29,507 nucleotides of DNA, from the NCBI GenBank assembly GCA_001797695.1, contig MGQD01000056.1, positions 1-29,507 on the forward strand, in the 5' to 3' direction. This DNA comes from Deltaproteobacteria bacterium RBG_13_49_15. Lineage in GTDB: Bacteria; Desulfobacterota; Desulfobacteria; Desulfobacterales; UBA2156. Within the stretch, counting starts at the first letter, position 1, and every line of letters begins with the position of its first letter. Positions 22,386 to 29,507 of this stretch are shown one piece after another. The position numbers and the translations under genes were made by a program. A model generated the notes under the pieces. The model saw nothing but the letters and a program-made list of their open reading frames with translations. It searched no databases and was not told where the DNA came from.

Positions 22386-24167
22386 TTAGGATCTGTTTCG
22401 CACGGCATTTATTGCCAGAACGACCGGCGCCAGGATGATGTGAAACATTCCGGAAAAAGGCAGATAGGCGATAAAAATTCCGGCCAACGCCGCATGAACA
22501 TACCAGATATATCCATAAATGGAATCAAGCCCCGTCATGCCGATAAATAATCGGCCGGCGCCATTTCCGATAAATGCATATCCCGAACCCGGCGGAAAAT
22601 CGGTCATGGCAATGCGTATTGCTTCAAGAGCAAACCCGACCAGCACAATGGTTCCGATAAGCCCGGTGGCAAGCCGGTCTTTTTTGGGAAGAGATGGAAG
22701 TTGCATGGGCCGGTCTTTTATATTTCGAACGATCGCCATCACTGCACCCGAGATGATCATCACACCTGTGAAATCGAAAACAAAGCCGCAAATCGGATGA
22801 TTTTTATTCAGCATCAACCAGGGGAATCTCGTTTCCGGCATCCATAAAGAGCCGATCAGCGCGATCATCCCCCATCCGAATCGCAAAGTTAAAGGCCAGA
22901 CGATAAGACCGTGAACCAGCCATCGCATGGTCGATCGACGATATAGCTGCAATTGGAGTAAGCCGTCCAGAAAAAGCGCTCTGGCGACTAATAATATCTT
23001 TTGGGAAAAAACCGTTTGAATGGTCAAACCGATCAACCCGGCAATTTTACGAACGATCCCGGCGGACTCTTTTCCAGGCCATGCGCCCGACAGCCAATAG
23101 GAAAAGGCCGATGCCGTTCCAAAACCAAAAATGATCAGGGCCAAAATCGTTATCGGGTCGGATGATGAAAAGGTAGCCGCATGGCAAGGCATGCAAAGAA
23201 TGCTCTTTGGAGGCAGAATCATTGCTGCAGCACCAACCGGATTCCCTTGGATGTGACATCTGCTGCAAAAGCGGTCGGTTTTTTCCGCGATCATGTTATG
23301 AATCACGCTGGGGGTATCGTCTTCAACCATCCGCAACCATATGACAGCTCCTGTTTGTGCGTCTTTTCGGGGAAAAATGGATTTGAGATGGCAGGCTTCA
23401 CAGGAGACGCCGGCGTGTCCGTCATGGATGACCTTATCATTGTGAGGGGTGTGGCATTTGCGGCAATCGGCCGCTTGTTGATCGGCATGTCCGAAACGGG
23501 CCGCTTCAGGATGGCACATCAGGCATGAGATCTTCTCATGGGGCCAAAATCCTTCAGATGAGATATTGAGCGCCGTCGGCTTGCTCTTTTCGCTAATAAA
23601 TCCAGCGCGGTTTTGCCGTCCGCGACAGATAAGGCATAAAACTTTGGAGTGCAATACCTCCCGGGGATCGTTCGGATCCAATCTGCGGTGACAGGCCATG
23701 CAGGCCTCATCTCCTACAGAAAGGGCCGGCAGGTGTTCTTTGAGCTCATGGCAGACTCCGCATTGTTTTTCACATGGCTGAGAAGGGTCGTAATGCCGGG
23801 CGGTCTTGGAGAGCCTTAATTGGTAGTGCGGATCATGGCATTTTGTGCAATGGCGGTAATCTTGATCCGTCTTTAAGGGATTCCCTGCGTGTTTTTCTTC
23901 CTTGATGTCTAAATATACCTTCTGATGGCAGCTTTCACATCGATCGGCGCGGAAAAAAGCTCTCGGGTTGGAATTGACCTTGGCTGGATCCGGATGAAAT
24001 TTTTTTTGGGAAATGTCGTGATGACATTCCAGGCAGGTAATTTGTCCATGAGCGGAAACATGCCGGCGTCCTTCTTCGATCAGCCATGACTCATCGGCGG
24101 ATATATTCCCGATAAAAATAAATGATGCCATCAGGCATACTGCGATTCCCTTTCCCATGGACCCCAT
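22386..24167 (-). CDS. multiheme cytochrome c fused to a NarI/DsrM-like b-type membrane domain
   Basis: About 593 residues. A signal peptide (to about residue 24, GNISADE) directs the N-terminal ~330 residues to the periplasm. That part has ten CxxCH haem sites (45-49, 77-81, 107-111, 136-140, 156-160, 215-219, 235-239, 256-260, 301-305, 325-329) plus an eleventh motif that ends in Arg instead of His (CLICR, 178-182). Residues ~336-593 have about five or six hydrophobic helices with candidate b-haem ligands H419, H558 and H576 (WYVHAALAG, GMFHIILAP), like NarI/DsrM/TmcC. It should pass electrons between a quinone or the cytoplasmic HdrD-like protein and periplasmic haems. ATG at 24167 is preferred over a TTG at 24170; it follows the E3 stop by three bases, suggesting coupling. 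Confidence 0.87.
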   Translation of the reverse strand: MGSMGKGIAVCLMASFIFIGNISADESWLIEEGRRHVSAHGQITCLECHHDISQKKFHPDPAKVNSNPRAFFRADRCESCHQKVYLDIKEEKHAGNPLKTDQDYRHCTKCHDPHYQLRLSKTARHYDPSQPCEKQCGVCHELKEHLPALSVGDEACMACHRRLDPNDPREVLHSKVLCLICRGRQNRAGFISEKSKPTALNISSEGFWPHEKISCLMCHPEAARFGHADQQAADCRKCHTPHNDKVIHDGHAGVSCEACHLKSIFPRKDAQTGAVIWLRMVEDDTPSVIHNMIAEKTDRFCSRCHIQGNPVGAAAMILPPKSILCMPCHAATFSSSDPITILALIIFGFGTASAFSYWLSGAWPGKESAGIVRKIAGLIGLTIQTVFSQKILLVARALFLDGLLQLQLYRRSTMRWLVHGLIVWPLTLRFGWGMIALIGSLWMPETRFPWLMLNKNHPICGFVFDFTGVMIISGAVMAIVRNIKDRPMQLPSLPKKDRLATGLIGTIVLVGFALEAIRIAMTDFPPGSGYAFIGNGAGRLFIGMTGLDSIYGYIWYVHAALAGIFIAYLPFSGMFHIILAPVVLAINAVRNRS

Positions 24168-24170
24168 CAA

Positions 24171-25538
24171 TCACGGAATATAAATAGCCCAATCCAGCGC
24201 ATTGCGTGCGGCATCGGCCAGAGACTCGGAAATAGTGGGATGCGGCAGCACCGATCGTGCCAGATCCTCCAGGGTCGCCTCCATTTGGATGGCCAACGCC
24301 GCGGCGCCGATAATTTCTGTGGCAAATGGCGCTAAAACATGAACGCCGAGCAACTCTTTATATTTTTTTTCTCCAACCACTTTGACCACGCCATTGGTGG
24401 CGTCTTGAATCATTGCCATCGGACTGGTCCCCATGCTGGCCGCGCCTGTGACGACGTCATAACCGGCTTCTTCCGCCTCATTCTCCGTCAGTCCCACCGA
24501 TGCGGCCTGAGGAGAAGTAAACGCCACGCGGGGAACGATGTTATCATTAAAGGAGATTGATGCTCCAAGGGCGTTTTCTGCTGCGATGATCCCCATGGCA
24601 GAAGCACGATGTGACTGGAAGGGAATTCGGCCGACGGCGTCACCCACCGCCCAGATTCCGGGAACCTTGGTGGCTAACCGATCGTTTGTCGAAAGGTCTG
24701 ACAGTCCGACGGTTTCAAGCCCCAGTCCATCCAATGCAGGAGTGCGGTCGAGATAAATTACCCGATCAAACAGATGTGCCTCTTCCTTTTCCTTAACGGA
24801 TAAAATAGCCTTCAACCCTCCTCTATCTTTAACAAGAGAAACGATACTACAGGAGTTGTGAATCGTTATCGACGATGACTTCAGGATGCTGCGCAATCGC
24901 TGGCCGATCTCCTGATCAAAATGAGGGAGGATCCCCCGCTCCCGAACGGCCAGCATGACCTGTCCGCCGCAGGCGTTTAAAAACTGTCCAAGTTCCACAG
25001 CCCATGCACCTCCTCCTAATATCAGGGTTCGAGGCGGAATCCGACCCTCTTTCAGAAACTGGCTGGAATTGATGACTCCTTCCAATTCTGATCCTGGAAA
25101 CGACGGCCGCGCCCAATCGGCGCCGGCAGCTATGATAATGGCTTTGGCCTGATATATTTTTTCATCTACGGCGACCCGTCCCGCACCTGCCAGACGCCCG
25201 AGCCCTTGGATGGGGGTTACCTTTTTGGCCTTAATCAATCCCTGGGTCCCCATAGAGAAATAGCCGACCAGTTCATCTTTGAGCTTAAATAAAGCGGATG
25301 GATCTAGGGTCGCAGCGGCATTTGGGAATCCCATCTTGGCGGCAGTCCGGATTGTTTTGGTCCGTTCAAGCGTAGCGGTGAAAAGTTTGGTGGGCACACA
25401 TGCCCGATTCAGACAAAATCCCCCCCAATGTTTCTTTTCCACCAGGCCGACGGCAGCGCCAAGCTGAACTCCCCGTATGGCTGCGGCCACCCCGGCCGGT
25501 CCGCCTCCGATTACAATGATATCGAAGTGTTGAGTCAT
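24171..25538 (-). CDS. dihydrolipoyl dehydrogenase-like flavoprotein (E3-like)
   Basis: A 455-residue pyridine nucleotide-disulfide oxidoreductase. FAD site GGGPAG (11-16) with E34, redox-active pair C42/C47 (CLNRAC), second FAD motif WAVGDAVG (296-303), and the C-terminal base pair H433/E438 that E3 enzymes use to oxidise dihydrolipoyl groups. Two regions are unlike ordinary E3: the nucleotide motif is GGGAWA (175-180, third Gly replaced by Ala), and the acidic residue that normally binds the NAD ribose is replaced, giving V198-R199-E200-R201. Both changes resemble NADP-type glutathione reductase. The usual GR-x-PN loop is also altered to DRTPAL. It follows E2 by 51 bases and directly precedes the cytochrome gene. 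It probably serves the E1/E2 complex, with uncertain electron acceptor. Confidence 0.88.
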   Translation of the reverse strand: MTQHFDIIVIGGGPAGVAAAIRGVQLGAAVGLVEKKHWGGFCLNRACVPTKLFTATLERTKTIRTAAKMGFPNAAATLDPSALFKLKDELVGYFSMGTQGLIKAKKVTPIQGLGRLAGAGRVAVDEKIYQAKAIIIAAGADWARPSFPGSELEGVINSSQFLKEGRIPPRTLILGGGAWAVELGQFLNACGGQVMLAVRERGILPHFDQEIGQRLRSILKSSSITIHNSCSIVSLVKDRGGLKAILSVKEKEEAHLFDRVIYLDRTPALDGLGLETVGLSDLSTNDRLATKVPGIWAVGDAVGRIPFQSHRASAMGIIAAENALGASISFNDNIVPRVAFTSPQAASVGLTENEAEEAGYDVVTGAASMGTSPMAMIQDATNGVVKVVGEKKYKELLGVHVLAPFATEIIGAAALAIQMEATLEDLARSVLPHPTISESLADAARNALDWAIYIP

Positions 25539-25589
25539 AAAATCTCTTTTTTATTCCTCCATCCGTTTTCCTCTTGGCCTCAATAGCTC

Positions 25590-26810
25590 TTAGAGCATGA
25601 GCGAAGGCTCCTCGATCATATCCTTTACTGTTTTTAGAAAGGATGCTCCGGGCGTTCCATCGATAATCCGGTGATCGAAAGTCAAGGATAGCGCCATACG
25701 CTGTTCCGCCACGACTGCGCCGTTTTTAATCACGGGTTTTGGTAAAATCCGTCCCACCCCTAATATGGCGCTTTCCGGCGGATTGACGATCGGTGTAAAG
25801 TTATCAATGTCCCACGCTCCGAGGTTGGTCAGGGTAAATGTCCCCATCGTGAGATCATCCAAAGACAATCTATTGGCTTTGGCCGCCTCGATAAGCCGTT
25901 CCAGGTCCGCCGCGATTTCCCGAATAGTTTTGGTCTCGGCATAGCGAACCTTTGGCACAATGAGACCTTTCCCGAAATCCATCGCCACACCGACATGGAT
26001 CTGACTCCAGATTTTAATGACTTCGCCGCTGACGCCGGCATTGACCATCGGATGCTGCTTCAACGCTTGGGCGATTATTTTTACAATGATGGCATTATAA
26101 GGGATTTTGTCTTCCAAGGCGGAGATCCGTTGGCGGATCCGGATCAGCGCTTCGGCGGATGCTTCGGTATGCAAGGTCAGTTGTGCTTGTGTGGAAAGGC
26201 TTAAATGCATATTCTTGAAAATCACCTTTCGAATTCCCGTAATGGGGATTTCCCGGGCCGCGCTTAAAAGTTCGCCTGCTGCCGGCGACTGCATCGGGGC
26301 GGCTTGGACTGGAACCCCCTTTTCAAGCGCCTTGAGGATATCGGCTCGTATGATCCTTCCGCCAGGTCCTGTACCCCGGATACCGGCGAGATTCATCCCA
26401 TGGGTTTTGGCCATGGCGCGGGCCACAGGAGATGCTTTGAATCGACCCTGGGGTTCCACTGGTGCGGCTGCTCCTGAGGTGTCCGTTCCAGTTGCCTGGG
26501 CCGCCTCCTCGACCTCTTTCGGGGCGGCTGTTTCTACCGCCGGATGCTGTGCGGCCAATTTCTCAAGTTCGTCCTTGTCTGCCGCTAGATACCCCACGAT
26601 CTGTCCCACGACCACTCGGGTTCCTGCGGGTATTACCGGGTGGAGCAATCCGTCTCCCGGCGAGGGCATCTCGAAGGTAACCTTGTCGGTTTCGATTACC
26701 AGCACGATTTCGTCTTTTTTAATCATTTGGGCGGAAGCAAATTTCCAACAAACAAGGGCTGCTTCTTCCATTGTGAGCCCCAGTTTCGGTATCTGTATTT
26801 CGATTGCCAT
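25590..26810 (-). CDS. dihydrolipoyl acyltransferase E2 component
   Basis: A 406-residue E2 core of a 2-oxoacid or acetoin dehydrogenase complex. One N-terminal lipoyl domain (1-80) with K43 in IETDKVTF, an Ala/Pro-rich linker (86-120), a peripheral subunit-binding domain (about 124-163: ASPVARAMAK to GPGGRIIRADI) and the catalytic acyltransferase domain (about 185-406) ending with HRIIDG (380-385), which holds the catalytic His and Asp. It transfers the acyl group from lipoyl to CoA. Domain order and length are those of bacterial PdhC/AcoC with a single lipoyl domain. Sixteen bases after E1 beta; GGAAGGAAGG precedes the ATG. Confidence 0.94.
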   Translation of the reverse strand: MAIEIQIPKLGLTMEEAALVCWKFASAQMIKKDEIVLVIETDKVTFEMPSPGDGLLHPVIPAGTRVVVGQIVGYLAADKDELEKLAAQHPAVETAAPKEVEEAAQATGTDTSGAAAPVEPQGRFKASPVARAMAKTHGMNLAGIRGTGPGGRIIRADILKALEKGVPVQAAPMQSPAAGELLSAAREIPITGIRKVIFKNMHLSLSTQAQLTLHTEASAEALIRIRQRISALEDKIPYNAIIVKIIAQALKQHPMVNAGVSGEVIKIWSQIHVGVAMDFGKGLIVPKVRYAETKTIREIAADLERLIEAAKANRLSLDDLTMGTFTLTNLGAWDIDNFTPIVNPPESAILGVGRILPKPVIKNGAVVAEQRMALSLTFDHRIIDGTPGASFLKTVKDMIEEPSLML

Positions 26811-26826
26811 GCGTGCCTTCCTTCCT

Positions 26827-27810
26827 TTATCGGTAGCAAACGGTTTTCACGGACTGGATCACGTCGGCCGGCTTGGGTATAACGAAATCCTCTAAAACCG
26901 GGGAAAACGGTATGGGCACGTCCTTGGCTGCAACCCTCAGGACCGGAGCGTCCAGGTCATCAAATAGCTCGGCCTGGATCCGGGCGACTAACTCGGCGCC
27001 GAAACCGCCTGTCAGACAGGCTTCGTGCACGACAACCGCGCGGTTGGTTTTTTTTATCGATATGGCGATCGTGTTCATATCGAGGGGCTTTAAGGTTCGC
27101 AGATCTATCACTTCAGCCTCGATCCCTTGTTCGGCAAGCTGCGAGGCAGCATCCATACAAATGAAAAAACCGGAACCGTAGGTCAGCAGGCTGACATCTT
27201 TTCCTTCCCGTTTAACCGCCGCTTTGCCGAGTGGAATGATAAATTCCGGGTTGTCGGGCACCAGCCCCTCCCGCCGGAAGAGACGTTTGTGCTGAAAAAA
27301 CATCACCGGGTTATCGTCCCGGATAGAAGCCTTTATAAGACCTTTGACATCAGCCGCTTCAGACGGCACTACCACTTTGAGGCCGGGAGTGTGAACGAAC
27401 CACGCTTCTAAAGATTGGCTGTGCTGGGCGGCGGCCCGCAATCCTGCTCCGTCCGGACACCAAACCACCAGCGGCAGTTTGACCTGGCCGCCGAACATGT
27501 AACGGATCTTGGCCGCCTGATTGCAGAGTTCATCCATGCCGCAGGTGACAAAATCCGAAAAATGGAAATCCACAATAGGACGCATACCGGTCAACGCAGC
27601 CCCGACGCCGCAGCCGGCAATGCAGGTCTCGCTGATAGGGGTATCGATAATCCGGCTGGGATATTTTTCGGGGATCCCCTTGAATTGACCGAAAATGCCG
27701 GCATGCGCGGTCAGATCTTCGCCTACGATGAAGATGGTTTCGTCCCTTTCCATCTCTTCCAAAAGGGCTTCCGCCAGGGCTGCAGATGCACTCATCATTC
27801 GATCAGACAT
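26827..27810 (-). CDS. acoB: acetoin/2-oxoacid dehydrogenase E1 beta subunit
   Basis: A 327-residue beta subunit of a thiamine-diphosphate dependent E1. Key features: GEDLTAHAGIFG, the cofactor-activating Glu E61 in TPISE, HFSDFVTCGMDEL, the H130 region AAAQHSQSLEAWF, and C-terminal transketolase domain strands (DVSLLTYG, EVIDLRTLKPLD, VVVHEACLTGGFG). The close AcoB/PdhB relationship means the substrate (acetoin, pyruvate or a branched oxoacid) cannot be fixed from this chain alone; I lean to acetoin because of features in the alpha subunit. AAAGGAGA precedes the ATG and only 12 bases separate it from E1 alpha. Confidence 0.92.
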   Translation of the reverse strand: MSDRMMSASAALAEALLEEMERDETIFIVGEDLTAHAGIFGQFKGIPEKYPSRIIDTPISETCIAGCGVGAALTGMRPIVDFHFSDFVTCGMDELCNQAAKIRYMFGGQVKLPLVVWCPDGAGLRAAAQHSQSLEAWFVHTPGLKVVVPSEAADVKGLIKASIRDDNPVMFFQHKRLFRREGLVPDNPEFIIPLGKAAVKREGKDVSLLTYGSGFFICMDAASQLAEQGIEAEVIDLRTLKPLDMNTIAISIKKTNRAVVVHEACLTGGFGAELVARIQAELFDDLDAPVLRVAAKDVPIPFSPVLEDFVIPKPADVIQSVKTVCYR

Positions 27811-27822
27811 GGTTGGTCTCCT

Positions 27823-28791
27823 TTATGCATTTACGAAAAGGTCTTCTAAAGCCTCCTCCGGCTTGGGGAATGGGCTGTTCTTGGCGAATTCGAGGGCCTC
27901 ATCCAGTTCGGATTTCACCTCGTCCCAAATTGTTTTGGATTTTTTTCCGGTAAGAATCCGGTCTTTAACAAGGAGCTGTTCGAAACGGGCGATCGGATCG
28001 TTTTCTTTCTGCCAGGTTATGACTTCAGCCTGGTTGCGGTATTTTTGAGGATCACCCTCAAAATGCCCTCGCACCCGGTAGGTTTTGTTTTCGATCATGG
28101 TCGGACCTTCTCCGCTCCGGGCTCTTGATATTGCTTCAAGAGCAGCTTTCCTGACAGCGATCACATCGTTTCCATCCACGCCGATTCCCGGCATATTGTA
28201 GGCAGCGGCCCGCTGACAGAGGTCCCTTAAAGAGCAGGAATACCCCTGAGGCGTGGTGGATGCATACTGATTGTTTTCAACCACAAAGATCACCGGGAGT
28301 TTCCAGATGGAAGCCATGTTCATTGCTTCATGCACCGGTCCGCGGTTCGAAGCGCCGTCCCCGAAAAAAACCACGGCAACCTGGTCGGTTTTGCGCAGCT
28401 TGATGGATAAACCGGCGCCGGTAATAAGCGGGAGGCCGCCGGCCACAACACCGTTGGCGCCGATGATTCCAATGGAGAAATCGGCGATGTGCATGGAGCC
28501 TCCTTTTCCTTTGCAATATCCGGTGACTTTACCGAACAACTCGGCCGTCATCCGTTTCAGGTCCGCTCCCTTAGCGATCAGATGACCATGTCCCCGATGG
28601 GTGGTGGCTACGTAGTCGACCGGGCGCAGGCATGAGCAGACCCCGACGCTGGAGGCTTCCTGGCCGATGGACAGGTGGATGAATCCGGGGATCTGACCGG
28701 CAGCAAAATGCTCGCCGGCCATGGTTTCGAACTGGCGGATGGTGACCATGGTCCGGTACATCGATAAAAGGGTTTTTTTCTCAGAGGTCAT
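27823..28791 (-). CDS. acoA: acetoin/2-oxoacid dehydrogenase E1 alpha subunit
   Basis: A 322-residue alpha subunit carrying the thiamine-diphosphate site: GDGAS (144-148) through ENN (172-174), the GDG-x-NN fold motif. Also IPGFIHLSIGQEA (34-46), THRGHGHLIAKG and KGKGGSMH. The RGHFEGDPQKYR segment near 250 is what I associate with acetoin dehydrogenase alpha chains, whereas pyruvate enzymes usually read differently there. It decarboxylates or cleaves the substrate and passes the acyl unit to E2 lipoyl. The ATG at 28791 is chosen because AAGGAG lies 7 bases upstream; an upstream in-frame ATG at 28821 adds a basic stretch with no homology support. First gene of the E1-E2-E3-electron-transfer run. 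Confidence 0.92.
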   Translation of the reverse strand: MTSEKKTLLSMYRTMVTIRQFETMAGEHFAAGQIPGFIHLSIGQEASSVGVCSCLRPVDYVATTHRGHGHLIAKGADLKRMTAELFGKVTGYCKGKGGSMHIADFSIGIIGANGVVAGGLPLITGAGLSIKLRKTDQVAVVFFGDGASNRGPVHEAMNMASIWKLPVIFVVENNQYASTTPQGYSCSLRDLCQRAAAYNMPGIGVDGNDVIAVRKAALEAISRARSGEGPTMIENKTYRVRGHFEGDPQKYRNQAEVITWQKENDPIARFEQLLVKDRILTGKKSKTIWDEVKSELDEALEFAKNSPFPKPEEALEDLFVNA

Positions 28792-28830
28792 ACGGAATCT
28801 CCTTTTTCTTTCCTGAATCATTAAAGCTTT

Positions 28831-28869
28831 ATTCTATCAAACCCTTTAAACCCGATTTCAACTCGGGTT
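28831..28869 (-). promoter_or_regulatory. palindrome and possible promoter upstream of E1 alpha
   Basis: An inverted repeat AACCCGA/TCGGGTT with a 7-base centre occupies 28849-28869 in the 103-base gap between the PPC gene and E1 alpha. On the minus strand a TTGAAA (28856-28861) inside it is followed after 19 bases by TAGAAT (28831-28836). The spacing is long, but a symmetric site overlapping a -35 is typical of an operator. It could instead be a weak terminator; no T-run follows. Confidence 0.35.
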
Positions 28870-28894
28870 GTTTTCAGGCAATCTGAAATGCTAC

Positions 28895-29374
28895 CTAGAT
28901 ATTCGCTTTGGCAGGGATGAGAAGTTTCATCTCCACTTCCGGGTCATACTGATGCAAGATCCTCAATCCTTCCAACTGATGCATCATTATTTCACAAGTA
29001 ATAAGGACAGGGCACTCTCCTTTGATTAAATGACCTCCATGGGCATTTCCCCGGCTATCGCTGAACACCCCATGAACATGGATGAAAAGATTCTCATTGT
29101 CATCTATACCGATACTCCCTTGAGCTGAAATGAGCTCCAAGGGTCCTTCCATCGAGATCGGCTCGCTGTAACCGCCTCCCATTTTGTTTTTCATTGGAAC
29201 AACGGAAAAAAAAGAGGCCCGCTGAAGACTTCCGATACAAGCTGTGATAGAACCGCTTCGTATTTTGAGATTTTTACAAACCCCTGAGATCCCCTCGATG
29301 ATGTCTGAGCCAGGATGAAGTCTGATCATCACCGGTTTTGAATGAGACCCTTGTTGGTATGTCGCTTTAACCAT
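28895..29374 (-). CDS. PPC/DUF296 domain protein
   Basis: A 159-residue stand-alone PPC (PCC/DUF296) domain protein. The family core is seen as a MIRLHPGSDIIEGI opening, ITACIGSLQRA, and the histidine-bearing HGVFSDSRGNAHGGHLIKG segment (about 99-117), whose His residues probably bind metal, as in solved bacterial family members. In plants this domain occurs in AT-hook DNA-binding proteins; the bacterial stand-alone forms are of unknown function. It lies between a partial SDR gene and the dehydrogenase operon on the same strand, so it may belong to the same metabolic unit. AAAAGAGG precedes the ATG. Not seen: any DNA-binding extension. Confidence 0.83.
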   Translation of the reverse strand: MVKATYQQGSHSKPVMIRLHPGSDIIEGISGVCKNLKIRSGSITACIGSLQRASFFSVVPMKNKMGGGYSEPISMEGPLELISAQGSIGIDDNENLFIHVHGVFSDSRGNAHGGHLIKGECPVLITCEIMMHQLEGLRILHQYDPEVEMKLLIPAKANI

Positions 29375-29412
29375 CCTCTTTTCCTTTTTGCATATGCAGT
29401 GAAGACCTGTTC

Positions 29413-29507
29413 CTAAATCATGAGTCCTCCGCCATTGGAGTCAATAGAGGCTCCTGTAATGTTTACGGCGAAGTCGCTCACCAGAAATCCGATCGTCCAT
29501 GCCTGCT
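29413..29507 (-). CDS. short-chain dehydrogenase/reductase (SDR), C-terminal end only
   Basis: The last 30 codons of a gene that begins beyond the right edge. The reading frame gives FLVSDFAVNITGASIDSNGG ahead of a short LMI end and a TAG stop; the V-S-D/N-I-T-G-x-x-I-D-x-N/D-GG pattern is the hallmark C-terminus of classical SDR enzymes (the segment after the substrate-binding loop). The cofactor site and catalytic YxxxK are outside the window, so the substrate is unknown. Since it precedes an acetoin-type dehydrogenase set, a butanediol/acetoin or other hydroxy-acid/alcohol dehydrogenase is possible, but 3-oxoacyl-ACP reductase-like proteins end the same way. Confidence 0.75.
   Translation of the reverse strand, partial: QAWTIGFLVSDFAVNITGASIDSNGGGLMI

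Noticed and set aside
26107..26895. 262-codon plus-strand open frame opposite the E2 and E1 beta genes
   Set aside because: It is antisense to a well-supported E2, is rich in Ser/Ala/Pro typical of a shadow frame and shows no recognisable motif.
1..29507. CRISPR arrays, tRNA or rRNA genes, intact transposases
   Set aside because: No spaced direct repeats, cloverleaf-like stretch or transposase motif was seen in any intergenic gap by eye; a dedicated search was not run.

Overview
The window looks like chromosome from an anaerobic deltaproteobacterium, most likely a sulfate-reducing Desulfobacterales-type organism (Desulfobacterota). This is inferred from gene content: selenocysteine synthase SelA, paired type IV pilus retraction ATPases, a CobA/HemD fusion of the siroheme/heme branch, a decaheme-class c-type cytochrome fused to a NarI/DsrM-like membrane domain, and an HdrD/DsrK-like protein with two CCG domains. 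Genes are densely packed, intergenic spaces are short, and TTG/GTG starts are common. No rRNA, tRNA, CRISPR array or intact mobile element was seen.

Layout. 1-4869 (+): end of a yggT gene, pilT, a second pilT/pilU-like ATPase, a zinc-ribbon protein with a receiver-like domain, an MBL-fold hydrolase and a Rieske-like protein lacking one canonical ligand. 4870-5174: intergenic DNA with a near-consensus promoter, a long AT-rich palindrome and a GC-rich terminator-like hairpin; it may encode a small RNA or be a mobile-element relic. 5175-5752 (+): a lone receiver-domain protein coupled to a 31-residue membrane peptide. 5780-7485 (-): lipid kinase then pyrF. 7691-13037 (+): selA, a degenerate-GGDEF/TPR protein, gmhA, a tentative deoxyhypusine-synthase-like protein and a TIM-barrel sugar isomerase-like protein. 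13142-15829 (+): fmdB-like zinc ribbon, hemC and cobA/hemD. 15867-16844 (+): SBF-family transporter, convergent with an aldo/keto reductase (-). 18052-19600 (+): lipB-lipA. 19608-29507 (-): one long gene set read right to left: SDR (partial), PPC/DUF296 protein, E1 alpha, E1 beta, E2, E3-like, multiheme cytochrome c/b fusion, GcvH-like lipoyl protein, HdrD-like iron-sulfur protein and lipoate-protein ligase.

The most interesting part is the minus-strand run 19608-28791. A complete acetoin/2-oxoacid dehydrogenase complex is followed, without a strand switch, by a free lipoyl carrier, a protein with two intact CCG sites of the kind that handle disulfides in HdrB/HdrD, and a membrane protein with ten CxxCH haem sites plus a b-haem domain. 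The E3-like flavoprotein has the two active-site cysteines but an altered second Rossmann motif that resembles glutathione reductase more than a normal NAD-dependent E3. I infer a system in which electrons from the dihydrolipoyl groups of the dehydrogenase go wholly or partly to the membrane or periplasm through lipoyl protein, HdrD-like protein and cytochrome, rather than only to NADH. Dedicated lipoylation genes (lplA in the run, lipB-lipA converging on it) fit that reading. The pathway is a hypothesis from gene order and motifs; the individual family calls are much firmer.
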